Below, one piece after another: positions 56,301 through 63,000 of a DNA stretch of 64,000 nucleotides (positions are counted from its first letter, which is position 1; every line of letters starts with the position of its first letter). The notes beneath the pieces were generated by a model. The model searched no databases and was not told where the DNA came from. It saw only the letters and a program-made list of their open reading frames with translations. Location: the IMG/VR virus record IMGVR_UViG_3300042568_000467, positions 1 to 64,000 of that record, one strand, 5' to 3'. Position numbers and translations under genes: made by a program. This DNA is from a virus.

Positions 56301-57124
56301 GACCCAAGAAGTTCATCTCCAGTTTTTCCAGTTGCTGCAATATCAGCTGCTAGCCCAATTGTTTCTTTAAAAGATACACCCATTGCTGCAGATATTTCTC
56401 TTGAAGTTTTAACTACATCATCTCTAACTCTACCTAGTTCAGCGGCTGAAGTTCCTGCAACATCCCCATAAACCTTTGTTAAACGAACTAGTTCTTGATC
56501 TGCTTCTCTAAATGCTTTTGCTGCTTGCGCTCCAAAAGCTATTAAAGGAACTGTTAATCCTACTGTTAACTGACGACCAGCCCACTGTGTATTTTTACCC
56601 CAGTTAATAAGTTGTCCAGCGCCATCCTGGATTACCTTATTCATAATTTGAAGTTCTTGTCTTGCTATGGCGGTTTTGTTCTTTATTTCATCAAGCCCTC
56701 TTGGAACGTGCACATTGAACTGCATAAGTCCTTGTGCATTTCTGCCTAGCGGTTGTAATACTGAGTTCTGTAAGGCTACTTGCTGTTTTGCTAAATCTCT
56801 TATAAGCCCACCAGATTGCTGTGCATGCTGTCTAAATGTGTTAAAGTATTGATTTAGTTTAAGTTTTCCGCCATCAAGATTTTTACCAAATTTTTCGACA
56901 TCTGATTGTAGGCTTACAAAGTGTGTGGAGTACTGTCCTGTGCTTCTAAGGGTGTCAGAAAACGATCTATTCATTACGGCAATTTGATTTGCCAACATCT
57001 TGTTTGAGTTGGCTAATTGCTCTTGTAATTTAGATAGACTAGAAGTAACCCTATGCACATCGGCGATAAGGGCTGAGAAGTCAGCGTTAGCGACTATTCG
57101 GGTACTTATTGTCTCTTCAGCCAT
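50381..57124 (-). CDS. tape measure protein, 2247 aa
   Basis: The largest gene. Residues 1-180 are coiled coil; about 190-480 match the tape-measure core (QLTVGLTVPLIAFGAQAAKA, VSFKETIGLAADIAATGKTG, GINASEGANALKSALASLIN). Hydrophobic helices follow near 545-575 and 1470-1550 (VGLAITGTILAVKGLTKLY). The middle contains G-x-V-P-G-T-G-N-T-D-T-V-P-A-M-L and a repeated SGGMVPGTQYLNSGGMV motif; the last third is coiled coil (QLTNQVQTKKAEEAIIAKAE). It sets tail length and is ejected ahead of the DNA. By the usual 0.15 nm per residue, the tail should be about 330 nm long. Confidence 0.95.
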   Translation of the reverse strand: MAEETISTRIVANADFSALIADVHRVTSSLSKLQEQLANSNKMLANQIAVMNRSFSDTLRSTGQYSTHFVSLQSDVEKFGKNLDGGKLKLNQYFNTFRQHAQQSGGLIRDLAKQQVALQNSVLQPLGRNAQGLMQFNVHVPRGLDEIKNKTAIARQELQIMNKVIQDGAGQLINWGKNTQWAGRQLTVGLTVPLIAFGAQAAKAFREADQELVRLTKVYGDVAGTSAAELGRVRDDVVKTSREISAAMGVSFKETIGLAADIAATGKTGDELLGSIKETTRLAVLGEVDRQEAMKATLAIQSAFKQNTDELSQSINFLNAVENQTSTTLNDLVEAIPKAGPVIQGLGGSVQDLALYLTAMREGGINASEGANALKSALASLINPTDVAQGKFKALGIDLLSIVNDNAGNLTGTLMELQGALDRLNPLQKQQAIEQLFGKFQFSRLNALFENLGREGSQTLKVLDLMKTSTSDLASVADRELAAVTESASGKYRRAIESLRASLAEVGEQFLKINTVLIQVIDKVVQFANNLPGPVKQVLALAGGFTAVIGPVIMLTGVLANFFGYILKGIFHMKAFFKGGEGWKYLTPEMLAAEKAGRLVEQSFYSDAKAAAVLKQALGNLIDEFSILEAKAKSGAMSVNPAVSTMAGNLVMAAGGSRVVNPDHPLAGAQGTRASSHMVPRAGMTEAQRLQQTIFGMVPGSIPVNQKIGQNPQIYMNEPLPNVPGVTSVNGVSTGIVSGEAARWHAMMATLGMQSKVEIETLKKTIAATGTVSKEFMMQFDDILPVVSKLTDNAARESALIVAELRAGKLSVEAAKAKIIALNLETERMIASAVQSQAGAMGRTINTTMVPTLNQPVVDPTGKSNMRELFKKGRTRDFINKISGILGVRTSGAGYNIETTVPKKFNQGNIVPGTGNTDTVPAMLTPGEFVVNKEATAANLPLLQAINNGQQSNTGEYNIGGIVQAFLKMTKFGGQKPMVSKNLIDKMFPGRLTSRANAPYYEPKGNAGVFGGNVAGRKFSASTAKINKDMETEGVDPRVLLASVNARGGGSRLSTDVFLDGLVNSGVISKSEKRRLSKLIFNSYARKVMSMGKVNDKNNPVYSVSEELLRKELASNPIGLGAWDKWSRSPGSFAHPTRRSSTGFLNQIQVGGKSIKFSNLEASKSNKFYHSKEESNPFIKILSSLFSTTKLNRGGAVGNVLKSTAFKNLGARFGKMGDNWGATALSIGMGKKLFGSSGLTPKAQNLMYGKLIQNLEKERPYGYVKDAQGHLKKALEPDIVDALIKSSAGDVLSTGGKSLSKIDREILRTKYANWDNKSWTPSTSKIRKQMFGMNSGGMVPGTQYLNSGGMVKGVQYLRRGSKRPVEAAPSMGGGMASSFGGMGLMAAGSMIGGGAGQLMSSAGMAMTFMPMLRMIPKVNSLMDTMKNKMGVLSVGSTKLSDAFTKKAGSLTGLSKGFGPVLRGLGFLAKGFGPVGLAITGTILAVKGLTKLYKDHQEELRINRLEYGMSSEAIKKAGYSMSDYGANIKKAVADSKALQERNTMLYESMFQANIPIKMTIAEYKKLRKETKEKMPDLIELFNQKGNSEVGAVASRLKAQFMSLGDNVETATAKVYALMSQSNKAQLAAGAIGTKGFGSIKTAVDAAVSSAGNFDDAMADGDAKAAADSLMIAFEGIGNAIKDNAKKNKLEFGDSMDQVLKKMATTGKGQVAINQEVLDELKKQNPELAKILNSTDTATSAWAKYQLALQGVNLDLQTLSGEAANAALKLQSLVVSNTTATLKNTAGIKEQYAKYEGLQKRIKDLQKAAQGQSAKQQIDSRKVIEGLNEQIKKIKDAADAKIKALRAQSQAENDNLELQKLQLEYQQAIARGDQDAAARSQIAIQQLTNQVQTKKAEEAIIAKAELDIKPIQDKIDKLGKKNQELADKAALAGESLSKLQAQSDGLKDKLSGLEKALSSAAFNKLIMGDAYEGSAQQKTDLAGVESFNRDLGGPKSVEKVIPKGAKARHRIPETFSNTPGGAKDLLDKTVKEMSVQASVVNLIGDIKGSGTTGGKGLVVGGANAYNFMGDRTSKGNPLQVPTDSISAQYVNEDGTLNDGGDKYIISALKLQKGEFFKFNGKTYEVLKTGWGFGDRAKPLGRSLGGPVTPGRKYEVNDRINSLGRQQEIFMPTMPGVIKPNIDTAFNIPSQQTTRIPNISNSPNSNNIYNIDIELNGTNVTVDDVMKSMEAKMKLVGATLGRPVNVGGKY

Positions 57125-57135
57125 TTATGTTTATA

Positions 57136-57800
57136 TTACTCCTTGGTGTATCCTAGTCCTTCTCCAATTCCGAATCCAGCCTGAGCTGCAAATCTTCCTT
57201 GTAGTGAAACGACATCATTGGGATTAGCATGTATTCCTGCTGCTCTCAATTCTATCTCTTCGAAACTAGAACCTTCTTCGTTTTCTTCTTCGTACTCACC
57301 TAAATCTACTCCCTTTAAAGATGCTAGAAACTTTCTTTCTCCGTGTTCCTTTTTCTTTAAAGCTTTAAGGGTAGCTATAAGTTCTGGCATTGATAAATTT
57401 TCTTCAAGTTCATCGTAATTTCTCCAATGTCCTAAAAGAAAAAGTTCTCCTTCTAAAGCGGCTAAGTCTAGTTCTGACCAGCCAGAACCGCTGCCGCTAG
57501 TAGGTTTGGGTCGTCAAGTTTAATTCCTCCGCAAACTTCTAGAATGCGGTTCATTGTTGGAACATCGATTGCATCTTCAAATGCTTCTCTGTCTGCTACC
57601 AAGTCTGGTAGTTGTTTTTCTAGTGCAATTGCACAAGCGTCAATTAAGATATTTAATGTTTCATCTTCTGTTTGGGAATCCCCAGTCTTTTTAATTGCAA
57701 TCATGAACTTACGAAGTTCTTTAATAGAGAGTGGTTTTAGCTTTACGGTCTGTCCGTTTTGTAGCTGTACTTCTTCTACGTCATATACTGTTGTGGCCAA
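57136..57800 (-). CDS. tail assembly chaperone, -1 frameshift product (gpGT type), about 221 aa
   Basis: Ribosomes that slip at CCCAAAC (57510-57504) leave the short frame and continue with PTSGSGSGWSELDLAALEGE to the stop at 57136. The second frame is open from the slip site to its end and adds an acidic segment (LGEYEEENEEGSSFEEIEL) and a glycine-containing tail (QAGFGIGEGLGYTKE). Long and short forms of such chaperones keep the tape measure ready for tube assembly. A separate ATG at 57390 is probably not used. Ends 12 bases before the tape measure gene. Confidence 0.85.
57468..57800 (-). CDS. tail assembly chaperone, short form (gpG type), 110 aa
   Basis: TTG start at 57800 with AGGAGG seven bases upstream. 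MATTVYDVEEVQLQNGQTVK and the helical LSIKELRKFMIAIKKTGDSQ are typical of tail chaperones. It ends at TAG 57468 when no frameshift occurs. The gene is preceded by a promoter and by the major tail protein terminator, so chaperone and tape measure expression is separated from tail-tube protein expression. Confidence 0.85.
   Translation of the reverse strand: MATTVYDVEEVQLQNGQTVKLKPLSIKELRKFMIAIKKTGDSQTEDETLNILIDACAIALEKQLPDLVADREAFEDAIDVPTMNRILEVCGGIKLDDPNLLAAAVLAGQN
57504..57510 (-). other. programmed -1 frameshift slippery site CCCAAAC
   Basis: Heptamer C-CCA-AAC is in register with the short frame (GAC CCA AAC) and fits X-XXY-YYZ. A -1 slip joins the downstream frame, which is open to 57136. 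Confidence 0.85.
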
Positions 57801-57829
57801 TTTAATCCTCCTAGGATCTAGTCTTAATT

Positions 57830-57858
57830 ATTATAACATATAGGCATTATCTATACAA
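57830..57858 (-). promoter_or_regulatory. promoter of the chaperone/tape-measure operon
   Basis: TTGTAT (57858-57853), 17 bases, TATAAT (57835-57830), leader with AGGAGG before TTG 57800. Starts right after the terminator at 57865-57886. Confidence 0.7.
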
Positions 57859-57864
57859 ATGGAA

Positions 57865-57886
57865 AACCCCCAGTTTCCTGGGGGTT
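57865..57886 (-). terminator. intrinsic terminator after major tail protein
   Basis: AACCCCCAG (57886-57878) pairs with CTGGGGGTT (57873-57865) around a GAAA tetraloop, followed by TTCC. A very stable, compact hairpin. Confidence 0.9.
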
Positions 57887-57907
57887 CTCGCTAATAAATT
57901 AAATTTA

Positions 57908-58615
57908 TTATGCTACTAGTACACGGTCAATAATCTTGCCGTATTCTGAGCCAGCGTAGTTAGCATCTGGTAGAAGACGGAATGTTACTGGGAATGTAGT
58001 TGGAGTTGTACGTGCAAGAGAGAATTGTGACTGTTGTACAGACAAAACTCTACGTGCATAATATACACGCTCTGAAGCTGTTGAGCTTGCTGTTGGTGCT
58101 AGACCTACTGCAATCAATTGACGCTCTGTTGGAGCTGCTCCTAGAGAACCTGCCTCAAGACCGAGGACATCCTTCTTTGTTAGTCCAGTTCCTGTTGTTG
58201 AAAGAGTTGATGCACTCTGTCCGAATACTGCTGCGATATTCTCGAGAGTACCTTCTGACATTTCTGTTGCAATCATAACTTCCATCGCAGACTTGAACAG
58301 CTTAGCTGTATCAAGTAGCTGATCTACTGTTACTGAATCGTATGTTGGGTTATAAGTAATTTGAAGACCATTGTTAGTAAAACCAACGTTACGGTATCCA
58401 AACTTTCCTGCTTCTTGATCAACAGCATTTAGTGTTGATGTGTATGATACGCCTGATGCAAATGCTGGGACGCCTACTGTTCCTGCGCCTGATGCAACTG
58501 CTACGCCTGCTTCTGCGTTTGAGATGTAGTCTGAGTCGTTTACGTCAATTGTTGACAAGAACAACGGAGATGCACCAACGAGAATATTTTTAGCATTACC
58601 TACGGATTGTGCCAT
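57908..58615 (-). CDS. major tail protein, 235 aa
   Basis: Beta-rich with repeated A/G/S/T segments (GNAKNILVGASPLFLSTIDV, ASGAGTVGVPAFASGVSY), a helix VDQLLDTAKLFKSAMEVMIA and a C-terminal TTFPVTFRLLPDANYAGSEY before IIDRVLVA, the usual form of siphovirus tail-tube proteins. It is flanked by its own ribosome site (AGGAGG) and a strong terminator, consistent with very high expression. Position between neck genes and tail chaperones agrees. Confidence 0.85.
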   Translation of the reverse strand: MAQSVGNAKNILVGASPLFLSTIDVNDSDYISNAEAGVAVASGAGTVGVPAFASGVSYTSTLNAVDQEAGKFGYRNVGFTNNGLQITYNPTYDSVTVDQLLDTAKLFKSAMEVMIATEMSEGTLENIAAVFGQSASTLSTTGTGLTKKDVLGLEAGSLGAAPTERQLIAVGLAPTASSTASERVYYARRVLSVQQSQFSLARTTPTTFPVTFRLLPDANYAGSEYGKIIDRVLVA

Positions 58616-58733
58616 AGTTTTCTTACCTCCTATATTTTAATATATATATATATTTTAAAATCTTAAATTAAAGCTGGCTAGGCTTCTTTCCTCTTAGGAT
58701 AATTTTATTCCATAATAGGTAAAAAGGCAAACC

Positions 58734-59246
58734 CTAGAGGAATCTACCTACGGAATCTGTGATTCTAGAGTATTTAATCTCTAATATCACCTCTGCGGAG
58801 AAGAACCCCTGAAGCTCTTCTGAGGGGGCTGTTGGGGATATATCTGCCACCCATATGCTATGAAATTTAAATTTATTTGACAATTCAGTCCATCTGTTAA
58901 CATCTCTAGCAGACTCATCCATTCTTCTAAACTCATCAGTCATATAGTTTCTAATTTCATTTATGTCTGCCACAGACGTAGAATATAAAGTAAACATGAT
59001 CTGCTCACAGCAGATTAGCCAGTTGTCTTCATACGACATGCCAATCTTGTCGTAAACAATATGCTTCTTCCCACTTAAAAATTGATTCATTTCAGCAACT
59101 TGTTGAACTGGGATAATTGGAACAATGCTTTCATTTAAGTTGTCTGACCAATAGTCATCTTCATCAAATATATTACGGGTATATAGCTCTTTCCATAAAT
59201 ACTTGCGAAGCTCTAGCATGGCATCTAGCTTATAGTTAGCCGTCAC
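58734..59246 (-). CDS. tail terminator-like protein, 170 aa
   Basis: MTANYKLDAMLELRKYLWKE, NLNESIVPIIPVQQVAEMNQ and IKYSRITDSVGRFL give the helix-sheet plan of tail completion/terminator proteins that close the tube at the neck. It lies just before the major tail protein, as expected. The 120 bases between them hold a long A/T inverted run and the tail-protein ribosome site. Confidence 0.6.
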   Translation of the reverse strand: MTANYKLDAMLELRKYLWKELYTRNIFDEDDYWSDNLNESIVPIIPVQQVAEMNQFLSGKKHIVYDKIGMSYEDNWLICCEQIMFTLYSTSVADINEIRNYMTDEFRRMDESARDVNRWTELSNKFKFHSIWVADISPTAPSEELQGFFSAEVILEIKYSRITDSVGRFL

Positions 59247-60025
59247 ATTGCACCTCCAAATGACGCAGCAAGCGCCTCGTCAGCCTGAGACCTGATAAGG
59301 TTTGGTGAAAATGAATATTGAACTTTCTTAATATTAGATGGAACTCTAAGTGCCTTAGTAAGACTTGAGCTAAATATTCTTTGAAATCCAGATTTTTTAA
59401 TTGATTCATTTACTAACCTTCCACTAAAAAATCTTGAATGCGCTAAAGTAAATTGGTTAGTAGCAGCAGATCCTCCAGGGCGCTTAACTGTTACAGATTG
59501 GCCCTTAGGCATAAAAACTGTTTCTCCATCAATTTCAAAAACTAATCGTTCTGAATTCTTAGGTCTAATAACTAATGGATTGCCAGCTTCCATTATAGAA
59601 GCTTTATTTTTAAACATATGCCTACGCTTTCCATTTGATGAAGGAACCATAGATTTTGATGGCAAGAAATCATAGTTTAATCTAAAAGACAATCCTTCTT
59701 CAGAAATTTTATTTACCTTAAAAAGTCTGCCTGTTTTGTCTCCAGACTTTTGCCATTCATAAACATGGTGTAAGCTCTTAGGCTTTGATCTAGCTAATGC
59801 ATCTATGTAGTTTCCAAAATCTTCAGAGACTTGATTAAAAATTGTATTTACAAATAAAGCTTTAAATTTAGCACTAGATGTTAACTTAGATATGACTGCT
59901 GCTTCATAGTATACAAATGCTGACACCTGAGCTACTGTGCTATCTTTTAAAGGTCCGCTTTGATTAGCATGCATCATTCTTTCAAGTCCGCTTGATGCTT
60001 GAACCAGTAATCCGCTATTGTCCAA
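59243..60025 (-). CDS. neck/tail completion protein (HK97 gp10-like), 260 aa
   Basis: The segments SKPKSLHHVYEWQKSGDKTG RLF and QVQ-like strands (SFRLNYDFLPSKSMVPSSNG) suit the minor neck proteins between connector and terminator in siphophages. Overlaps both neighbours by a few bases. A role in joining head and tail is inferred mainly from position. Confidence 0.55.
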   Translation of the reverse strand: MDNSGLLVQASSGLERMMHANQSGPLKDSTVAQVSAFVYYEAAVISKLTSSAKFKALFVNTIFNQVSEDFGNYIDALARSKPKSLHHVYEWQKSGDKTGRLFKVNKISEEGLSFRLNYDFLPSKSMVPSSNGKRRHMFKNKASIMEAGNPLVIRPKNSERLVFEIDGETVFMPKGQSVTVKRPGGSAATNQFTLAHSRFFSGRLVNESIKKSGFQRIFSSSLTKALRVPSNIKKVQYSFSPNLIRSQADEALAASFGGAM

Positions 60026-60443
60026 TTTGCTGGTTCTCCGATCTCTTCATAGATGAGCTATATGCAATTACACGACCAAATGGGTCGGTGACTGGCGTTG
60101 TTCCCATAACTTCAAATACAGTTGGAGTTTCGTTTGGATAATTAATTTCATTCCAGATAGTGTTTCCATTAGAGTCCCTAATGTTTGTAACCTTTTCTCT
60201 AGATGTTAATTTTTCTGAAGTTCTAACTTGAATAACTTGATCGTTCAAATACTTATTTGAAAATATTTGCTTGTCACTAGAACGTGTAGTTGCAGAGTTG
60301 CTAATAACTCCTTTAGCGTGGCACGGTATTGTTTTGTAGTAATTCCATTCCCTAAGTATTGCTCCTGTATCAGGATCCTGAACCTCAAACTGTCTATATA
60401 CATCTAGGTTCATAGACAAAACAGAGTCTATAATTCCATTCAT
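60015..60443 (-). CDS. head-closure protein, 142 aa
   Basis: A small beta-barrel protein: NLDVYRQFEVQDPDTGAILR, WNYYKTIPCHAKGVISN, then IQVRTSEKLTSREKVTNIRD and TPTVFEVMGTTPVTDPFGRV. This is how head-closure (stopper) proteins look, with the order connector, stopper, neck. It begins one base after the connector gene. Confidence 0.65.
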   Translation of the reverse strand: MNGIIDSVLSMNLDVYRQFEVQDPDTGAILREWNYYKTIPCHAKGVISNSATTRSSDKQIFSNKYLNDQVIQVRTSEKLTSREKVTNIRDSNGNTIWNEINYPNETPTVFEVMGTTPVTDPFGRVIAYSSSMKRSENQQIGQ

Positions 60444-61417
60444 CAGATAAGTATAACTTTAGAAACTACATAATCTGAGAGCAATTGATCTGCATAAAGA
60501 TTTCCAGTTCCTGAAGTTGATCCACTTCCGTATTCAAAATCCCAGTCAAATGTTGAAATTTTGGTAACATATTTGTTTCTCCACATGTTATCTTTGGAAA
60601 AATAATCTTTCATTAATTCCATTGCTGCAAGGTCTACTTCGTCTGGGACTGCTTGCCAGCCAAATTTTCCAAACACTGTGTATCTTACACCTCTTCTAAA
60701 AATTCCAGAGGAATCATTAATGCTTGGAGGAACCATGCCATTTGCAGTATAAACTGTATTGTCTAGCATGTTTGCTCTATTAATACGAAGAGCAAATCCA
60801 CTTTCGGTAACATCTACCTTATAGTTCCAATTGTCAATATTATTTAGATTATCTTCTAAAAGAATATCATTTGCATGTAGTCTATATAATGACTCTATCC
60901 TAGAAGGCAGCATCAGTGAGTCTGAGTCTGTTCCATAAACAGAACATACATCTGGATAATTATAAAATTTTTGACCTGTATAATTTTCTATTACTTTACG
61001 AGCATATCTTTCAGCTGAAACTATTTCTTCGTAAGATCTATAGTTTGGATCTGATGGGTCATTACCAATACGCAAATAATCATAAACTTGAGCATGATCA
61101 GCATATGGCTGAACAACAAAAAGTTTATGTTGTCTTGACTGGAAACTTCCTTGAATATTATAAGACCAGACTAATTTAAAATCTCTAGCTTTATATGTTG
61201 CATCTACTGGTAGGTTTAAGCTATATACCCCTATGTCAGTTTCTGATTTTTGAGTAGTTAAACCTGAATATAATGGAGTTAATGGATTTATGGTTGTTTC
61301 TGGATCATTGCTTACATCATAGACTGCAACTGTTGGATTAGAGTCTGCGTCTGTTGCTTCACCCCTCCAAAAAATTTTGTGTTTTACTGGGTTGGTAGAT
61401 CCTACATAAATTTCCAT
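60443..61417 (-). CDS. head-tail connector with N-terminal Ig-like domain, 324 aa
   Basis: Residues 1-105 form an Ig-like sandwich (NPVKHKIFWRGEATDADSNP, YSLNLPVDATYKARDFKLVW). From 110 on, the connector helices are visible (DYLRIGNDPSDPNYRSYEEI, VSAERYARKVIENYTGQKFY) and the late FGKFGWQAVPDEVDLAAMEL, MKDYFSKDNMWRNKY, typical of gp6/gp15-like adaptors under the portal. The Ig-like extension may project from the neck. Confidence 0.7.
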   Translation of the reverse strand: MEIYVGSTNPVKHKIFWRGEATDADSNPTVAVYDVSNDPETTINPLTPLYSGLTTQKSETDIGVYSLNLPVDATYKARDFKLVWSYNIQGSFQSRQHKLFVVQPYADHAQVYDYLRIGNDPSDPNYRSYEEIVSAERYARKVIENYTGQKFYNYPDVCSVYGTDSDSLMLPSRIESLYRLHANDILLEDNLNNIDNWNYKVDVTESGFALRINRANMLDNTVYTANGMVPPSINDSSGIFRRGVRYTVFGKFGWQAVPDEVDLAAMELMKDYFSKDNMWRNKYVTKISTFDWDFEYGSGSTSGTGNLYADQLLSDYVVSKVILI

Positions 61418-61430
61418 GGCGTAGGTTTAG

Positions 61431-61826
61431 TTAGTTGTAATACTCCTGGACTTCTCTTGGAGTTGCTAATCTAAAACCCTCCTCCTTATCAAAAATTGCT
61501 TGCGCTGTTTCATTGTTCATTGCAATAAATGGGTGCTCTTTTGTGAACGTAAATCCCATAATATCATATCTAAAGTTATCTCTAGTCATTCTTACTAATA
61601 CTGTGTTTTCTGGCTGTTCCGCCTTTGGATCAAACTTTGGCAATACTTCTACTGACATATCTTCTTCTTCCATCTTGTCCATGGTCTTGTTATATACAGA
61701 CCAAGTAACGCCTTCTTCTGCAAGGGCTGCAATAATGTCGGCCTTGCTCTTTAGGCCATCTGTATCTACTGCAAAATCTTCTGCAATCTTCTTTATTTCA
61801 GATATCTTTAATGTCTCAAATGACAT
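61431..61826 (-). CDS. head protein with HeH/SAP-like N-terminus, 131 aa
   Basis: The first 40 residues (LKISEIKKIAEDFAVDTDGL KSKADIIAALAEEG) are a HeH/LEM-like helix-extended-loop-helix domain common in phage head proteins and in Rho. The rest, with NTVLVRMTRDNFRYDIMGFT and TPREVQEYYN, is a small beta domain. Located between capsid and connector, so probably a head completion or decoration protein. Confidence 0.6.
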   Translation of the reverse strand: MSFETLKISEIKKIAEDFAVDTDGLKSKADIIAALAEEGVTWSVYNKTMDKMEEEDMSVEVLPKFDPKAEQPENTVLVRMTRDNFRYDIMGFTFTKEHPFIAMNNETAQAIFDKEEGFRLATPREVQEYYN

Positions 61827-61853
61827 GTAATTCTCCCATTTCTACTCTAAACA

Positions 61854-61859
61854 ATTATA
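61854..61859 (-). promoter_or_regulatory. extended -10 promoter after the capsid terminator
   Basis: TATAAT preceded by TGC on the minus strand, 28 bases before ATG 61826; the -35 is weak. GGGAGAA ribosome site follows. Confidence 0.55.
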
Positions 61860-61879
61860 GCATTACTAAATTAAAATGA

Positions 61880-61911
61880 AAAGCCCCCCAAAAATTAATT
61901 TAGGGGGCTTT
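61880..61911 (-). terminator. intrinsic terminator after the major capsid gene
   Basis: AAAGCCCCC and GGGGGCTTT form a stable stem around an A/T loop, with A-run and U-run on either side; functions on the minus strand with TTTTCATTTT downstream. Confidence 0.9.
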
Positions 61912-61933
61912 TAGCAGATTTAAATCCTATTAA

Positions 61934-62983
61934 TTAGGAAGCAACCTTAACGTCTTTAACGACTACCCAAGCATCTGCCTGCTCGATTTGAACGCCAACA
62001 CGAGTATACATTGTGTACTCGATTGAGTCCTTACGTGGCTGGAAGAAGCGATATACAGTTACGTCACGCTTGATACCAATAACTACGTTATTTGGGAATG
62101 TCAAGTGGATGTCTCCGTGATCGCCAGTCTCGCCTGAATATGAACCATCTTGTGATTCCTTTAGCATAGGAACTTCAACGATTGGAATTCCGAATGCAAA
62201 TGGTGCTACATATCCTGCTGGACCACCAAGTCCTGGTGTTGTTCCACGGATAACGCCTGATGCGATATCTGATGGAATTGTTTGGTTTGTTCCAATGCTG
62301 TTAGCATATAGGAAATCTTGGATTAGGTTTGAACCTACCAAGAAGCGTAGATCACCACGACGTTGCTTGTACTTACGTGGAAGTGCCTTTAGAGCCTTGT
62401 TGAAAAGCTCACGAGATACTCCTGCGCCTGCACCAGCTACAACGTGACCGCTAGCCTTTGCCTTCTTTACAACGCCATCAAATGACTTGTATAGGTCATC
62501 GCTAGTCAAAGCTGTATTTCCGTTAAGGATTACATCTTCGATATCGTTACCTGCTTGTGTTGCCATCAAACGGGCAATGTGGTCTTCTAGATCTGGACCT
62601 TCAATGTTGTCTTCTAGAGACTCAGTTGAAAGCTCCCAATTTAGACGAAGCTTCTTAGTTGTGATAGAGATCTTTGAGAAAGTAACTGCTGCGTTTGAGC
62701 CAGTTGCATCTCCTTCAGTTGCGAGAGTCATAAGCTTCTCACCAACGGACATACGATCAATTTCTGCTGTATCGCTTCTCATTCTGACTGTACGGGCGAC
62801 CTTACCAATTACGGTTGCGTCGAACATATAATCTAGAAAGCGGGCTGATTGTTCTGCGTTTAGAAGTCCACCGTTGCCAGCTTCGCCAGCTACGTGTACT
62901 CCATTAGCGCCAGTAGTTGAGGCGAATGTCGCTGTTGCAGTTGTTCCTGCTGCGATTGCCTTTTCTAATGTTTCATTACTCAT
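61934..62983 (-). CDS. major capsid protein (HK97 fold), 349 aa
   Basis: ATG 62983 gives MSNETLEKAIAAG; a GTG at 62995 would add four residues. A flexible N-arm with E-loop region (FLDYMFDATVIGKVARTVRM), spine helix with HIARLMATQAGNDIEDVILN, the A domain strands RGDLRFLVGSNLIQDFLYAN, PFAFGIPIVEVPML and the C-terminal SIEYTMYTRVGVQIEQADAW. The order follows HK97-fold capsids of siphophages. It has its own strong terminator and sits directly after the protease/scaffold gene. Confidence 0.9.
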   Translation of the reverse strand: MSNETLEKAIAAGTTATATFASTTGANGVHVAGEAGNGGLLNAEQSARFLDYMFDATVIGKVARTVRMRSDTAEIDRMSVGEKLMTLATEGDATGSNAAVTFSKISITTKKLRLNWELSTESLEDNIEGPDLEDHIARLMATQAGNDIEDVILNGNTALTSDDLYKSFDGVVKKAKASGHVVAGAGAGVSRELFNKALKALPRKYKQRRGDLRFLVGSNLIQDFLYANSIGTNQTIPSDIASGVIRGTTPGLGGPAGYVAPFAFGIPIVEVPMLKESQDGSYSGETGDHGDIHLTFPNNVVIGIKRDVTVYRFFQPRKDSIEYTMYTRVGVQIEQADAWVVVKDVKVAS

Positions 62984-63000
62984 ATTATATTTCACCTACC

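Noticed and set aside
57136-57390. Independent 84-residue gene starting at ATG 57390
   Set aside because: The frame is open upstream to the CCCAAAC site and no ribosome site precedes ATG 57390; it is better explained as the frameshift extension.
58621-58672. Long alternating A/T run before the major tail protein as a replication origin or hairpin regulator
   Set aside because: It is short and close to the AGGAGG site; no repeats (iterons) around it, and similar A/T runs occur by chance in this composition.
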